From Peribacillus simplex (GTDB lineage Bacteria; Bacillota; Bacilli; Bacillales; DSM-1321), in NCBI RefSeq assembly GCF_030123325.1, contig NZ_CP126106.1:4244001-4308000 (forward strand): a DNA stretch of 64,000 nucleotides, written 5' to 3'. The stretch's first letter is position 1, and the number at the start of each line of letters is the position of its first letter. Below are positions 62,624 through 64,000 of this stretch, piece after piece. The notes beneath the pieces are model-generated. The model was not told the origin of the DNA, ran no database searches, and was given only the letters and a program-made list of their open reading frames with translations. Both the position numbers and the translations under genes were made by a program.

Positions 62624-63633
62624 CAGAAGCCCCCCTTACTGATCAATCCGCCTGCAATCAGACATAGGCTGAAGACGACTGCGAAAACAAGCAGGACATA
62701 CGTGACGACGAAGCTCCGCTTAAAACAGGACATCATGATCAGGACATTTTTCAAATCCAGCATGGGACCGAATACAAGGAAACCGAGTATGGAGCCTGGC
62801 AGAAAGCTATGGGAAAAGGAGGCGGCAACGAATGCATCAGCTGATGAACAGAGTGAAAGCACAAATGCGATTCCCATCATCAATGCCGTGCCTTTCATTG
62901 GCGCCTGGCCAATATCGGCCATCACGGACCGATCCATAAACACTTGAAATACACTGGCAAACAAGGCCCCGATGATAAAGTATCTGCCGACCATAAAAAA
63001 CTCCTGTGAAGTATGTTCAATGAAGCTTGTCCATTTACTGGACCGGATATCATGTTCATGCCCGTGAACCAGTTCGATTTTATCCTCTTTCACCACATCT
63101 CTCGTACTGAATATATGAATGAATAAACCTACGATTATGGCCGTCAGGACACAAAGAATGATTCTTCCATATAGAATTGCCGGATTATTTTGGAACGCAT
63201 AATAAGTGGAGCCGAACACGATGACATTCAATATTGGGGCAGTTACGAGCAAGACCACACCTGCATGGACCGGGACACCCTTTTGGATCAATCTCCGGAC
63301 GACCGGGATGATTGCACATTCGCAAACCGGAATGACCAGCGCCGCCCCTATCGCAGCAAAAATGGCCGTCAGGGGTCTTTTTGGGATCATCCGCTGAATG
63401 ATTTCTTCACTGATGAACAATTGGATGAACGATGAGGCAATGGCCCCCAGGAACAGGAAAGGAATCGATTCTAAAAACAATCCCAAAAACACGACGAACA
63501 CAGAGTGAAGCATCGGGAAAGCTGAGAAATCAATCGCTTCGGGAATGAATACATCGCCTAGAAAAAAGAATGCCAGCATCAAGAACAGCAGAACCACTAA
63601 CAGTAAATTTCCCGTGTATCGTTTCAAAAGCAT
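62623..63633 (-). CDS. ycgR: UPF0718 family permease YcgR
   Basis: This 336-residue integral membrane protein has about eight hydrophobic segments, with the family motif GAALVIPVCECAIIPVVRRLIQKGVP, VTAPILNVIVFGSTYYAF and SLCSSADAFVAASF. A cytoplasmic loop with VHGHEHDIRSS may bind metal. It is the first gene of the ycgRQ operon and follows a Zur-type operator, so it should be induced under zinc starvation. GAGGTGG is the ribosome site. Confidence 0.9.
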   Translation of the reverse strand: MLLKRYTGNLLLVVLLFLMLAFFFLGDVFIPEAIDFSAFPMLHSVFVVFLGLFLESIPFLFLGAIASSFIQLFISEEIIQRMIPKRPLTAIFAAIGAALVIPVCECAIIPVVRRLIQKGVPVHAGVVLLVTAPILNVIVFGSTYYAFQNNPAILYGRIILCVLTAIIVGLFIHIFSTRDVVKEDKIELVHGHEHDIRSSKWTSFIEHTSQEFFMVGRYFIIGALFASVFQVFMDRSVMADIGQAPMKGTALMMGIAFVLSLCSSADAFVAASFSHSFLPGSILGFLVFGPMLDLKNVLIMMSCFKRSFVVTYVLLVFAVVFSLCLIAGGLISKGGF

Positions 63634-63648
63634 ATTCTACCACCTCGC

Positions 63649-63669
63649 AAATCATAATTATTACGATTT
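63649..63669. promoter_or_regulatory. Zur-box-like operator upstream of ycgR
   Basis: The 21-base sequence AAATCATAAT-T-ATTACGATTT is a 10-1-10 inverted repeat with one mismatch. It fits the B. subtilis Zur box pattern (AAATCGTAATNATTACGATTT) with one difference. It ends 15 bases before the ycgR start, next to the ribosome site, so bound Zur would block transcription when zinc is sufficient. Confidence 0.8.
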
Positions 63670-63750
63670 AAGTTTGGATTCGGTCTAGTATATGCTTTTG
63701 ATAGGATGAACAGAACAAGATAAAAAGAGAATGGAAGACATTCCCCACCC

Positions 63751-64000
63751 TCATTTATTTCTTCGATATAGATCCCTGCTCTTGTAACCTTCCCCTAAAA
63801 TCGTTTTCATTTCCTGGCGCCGTTTCACTTGGGTCGCCTCCTGTTTTGCACTATACACGTAACGGGCCCAATCCTTGCGATACCCCGGGGTAAGTGATTG
63901 ATAGAACGCAAGCAAATCAGGAGAATCCTGCAAATCTTTCTCAATTTCAGAAATCATTTCGATATAATCATCTACTGATTGGCTTGCTTTAGTAGATGGA
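63751..64000 (-). CDS. YdeI/OmdA-family protein, C-terminal part
   Basis: The last about 82 residues of a protein whose start lies beyond the right edge; the frame stays open to base 64000 and the ATG at 63957 lies inside the domain. The sequence LLAFYQSLTPGYRKDWARYVYSAKQEATQVKR is the C-terminal helical signature of YdeI/OmdA-type proteins (linked to bacteriocin protection in Salmonella; function in Bacillus unknown). Confidence 0.7.
   Translation of the reverse strand, partial: PSTKASQSVDDYIEMISEIEKDLQDSPDLLAFYQSLTPGYRKDWARYVYSAKQEATQVKRRQEMKTILGEGYKSRDLYRRNK

Overview
The window reads as chromosome from a low-GC Gram-positive endospore former of the Bacillaceae, most likely a Peribacillus/Bacillus relative. 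It carries sspA (a small acid-soluble spore protein), ezrA, refZ, ccpA, the acsA-acuABC cluster, a T-box leader on tyrS and an S4-type leader on rpsD. Long stretches follow the Bacillus subtilis order (ytcJ-ytcI-sspA-thiI-nifZ-ezrA-hisJ-refZ-ytsP-rpsD-tyrS-acsA/acuABC-ccpA-aroA-ytxJHG-murC-sftA-ytpQ-ytpP-ytoQ-ytoP-ytzB-ytnP-trmB-ytzH-ytmP-ytlR-ytlQ-ytlP). Family names were assigned from remembered motifs and gene order, without database searches.

Layout. 1-12.1 kb: amidohydrolase start, acyl-CoA synthetase, spore protein, sulfur transfer for thio-modification (thiI+nifZ), division regulators (ezrA, refZ), histidinol phosphatase, free-Met-sulfoxide reductase, and the translation genes rpsD and tyrS with their RNA regulators. 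12.5-23.5 kb: a class A penicillin-binding protein, then the acetate module. AcsA is made from a strong promoter with a cre box just inside the gene; divergent acuABC encodes the acetyltransferase/deacetylase pair that switches AcsA off and on; ccpA and the DAHP synthase aroA follow. 23.2-30.7 kb: ytxJHG stress genes, an M29 aminopeptidase, murC and the DNA translocase sftA. 31.1-44.2 kb: an M20 amidohydrolase under a tandem glycine riboswitch, then the ytpQ-to-ytlP run of small housekeeping genes, with ytlQ broken by a frameshift. 44.4-57 kb: a more lineage-specific region with an Nramp transporter, the pepV-dat operon, a MATE exporter, an SDR enzyme, DedA, signal peptidase I, a YoaS/YozG-type pair and a secreted lytic transglycosylase with four Ig-like repeats. 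57.2-64 kb: siroheme/uroporphyrinogen genes, a FrnE-type oxidoreductase with an Rrf2 regulator, and a ycgR-ycgQ permease operon directly behind a near-perfect Zur operator.

Most of the window is conserved core. The less ordinary items are: (1) a tandem glycine riboswitch with a clear terminator in front of an M20 amidohydrolase rather than a glycine-cleavage operon; (2) a Zur-type operator in front of ycgRQ; (3) five copies of a MITE-like stem-loop repeat with shared ends and different internal deletions; (4) a short 21-bp tandem repeat array; (5) a one-base frameshift in ytlQ; (6) an inverted-repeat candidate operator over the promoter of the DUF2975/HTH pair. No CRISPR array, phage, transposase, rRNA or tRNA gene was found.
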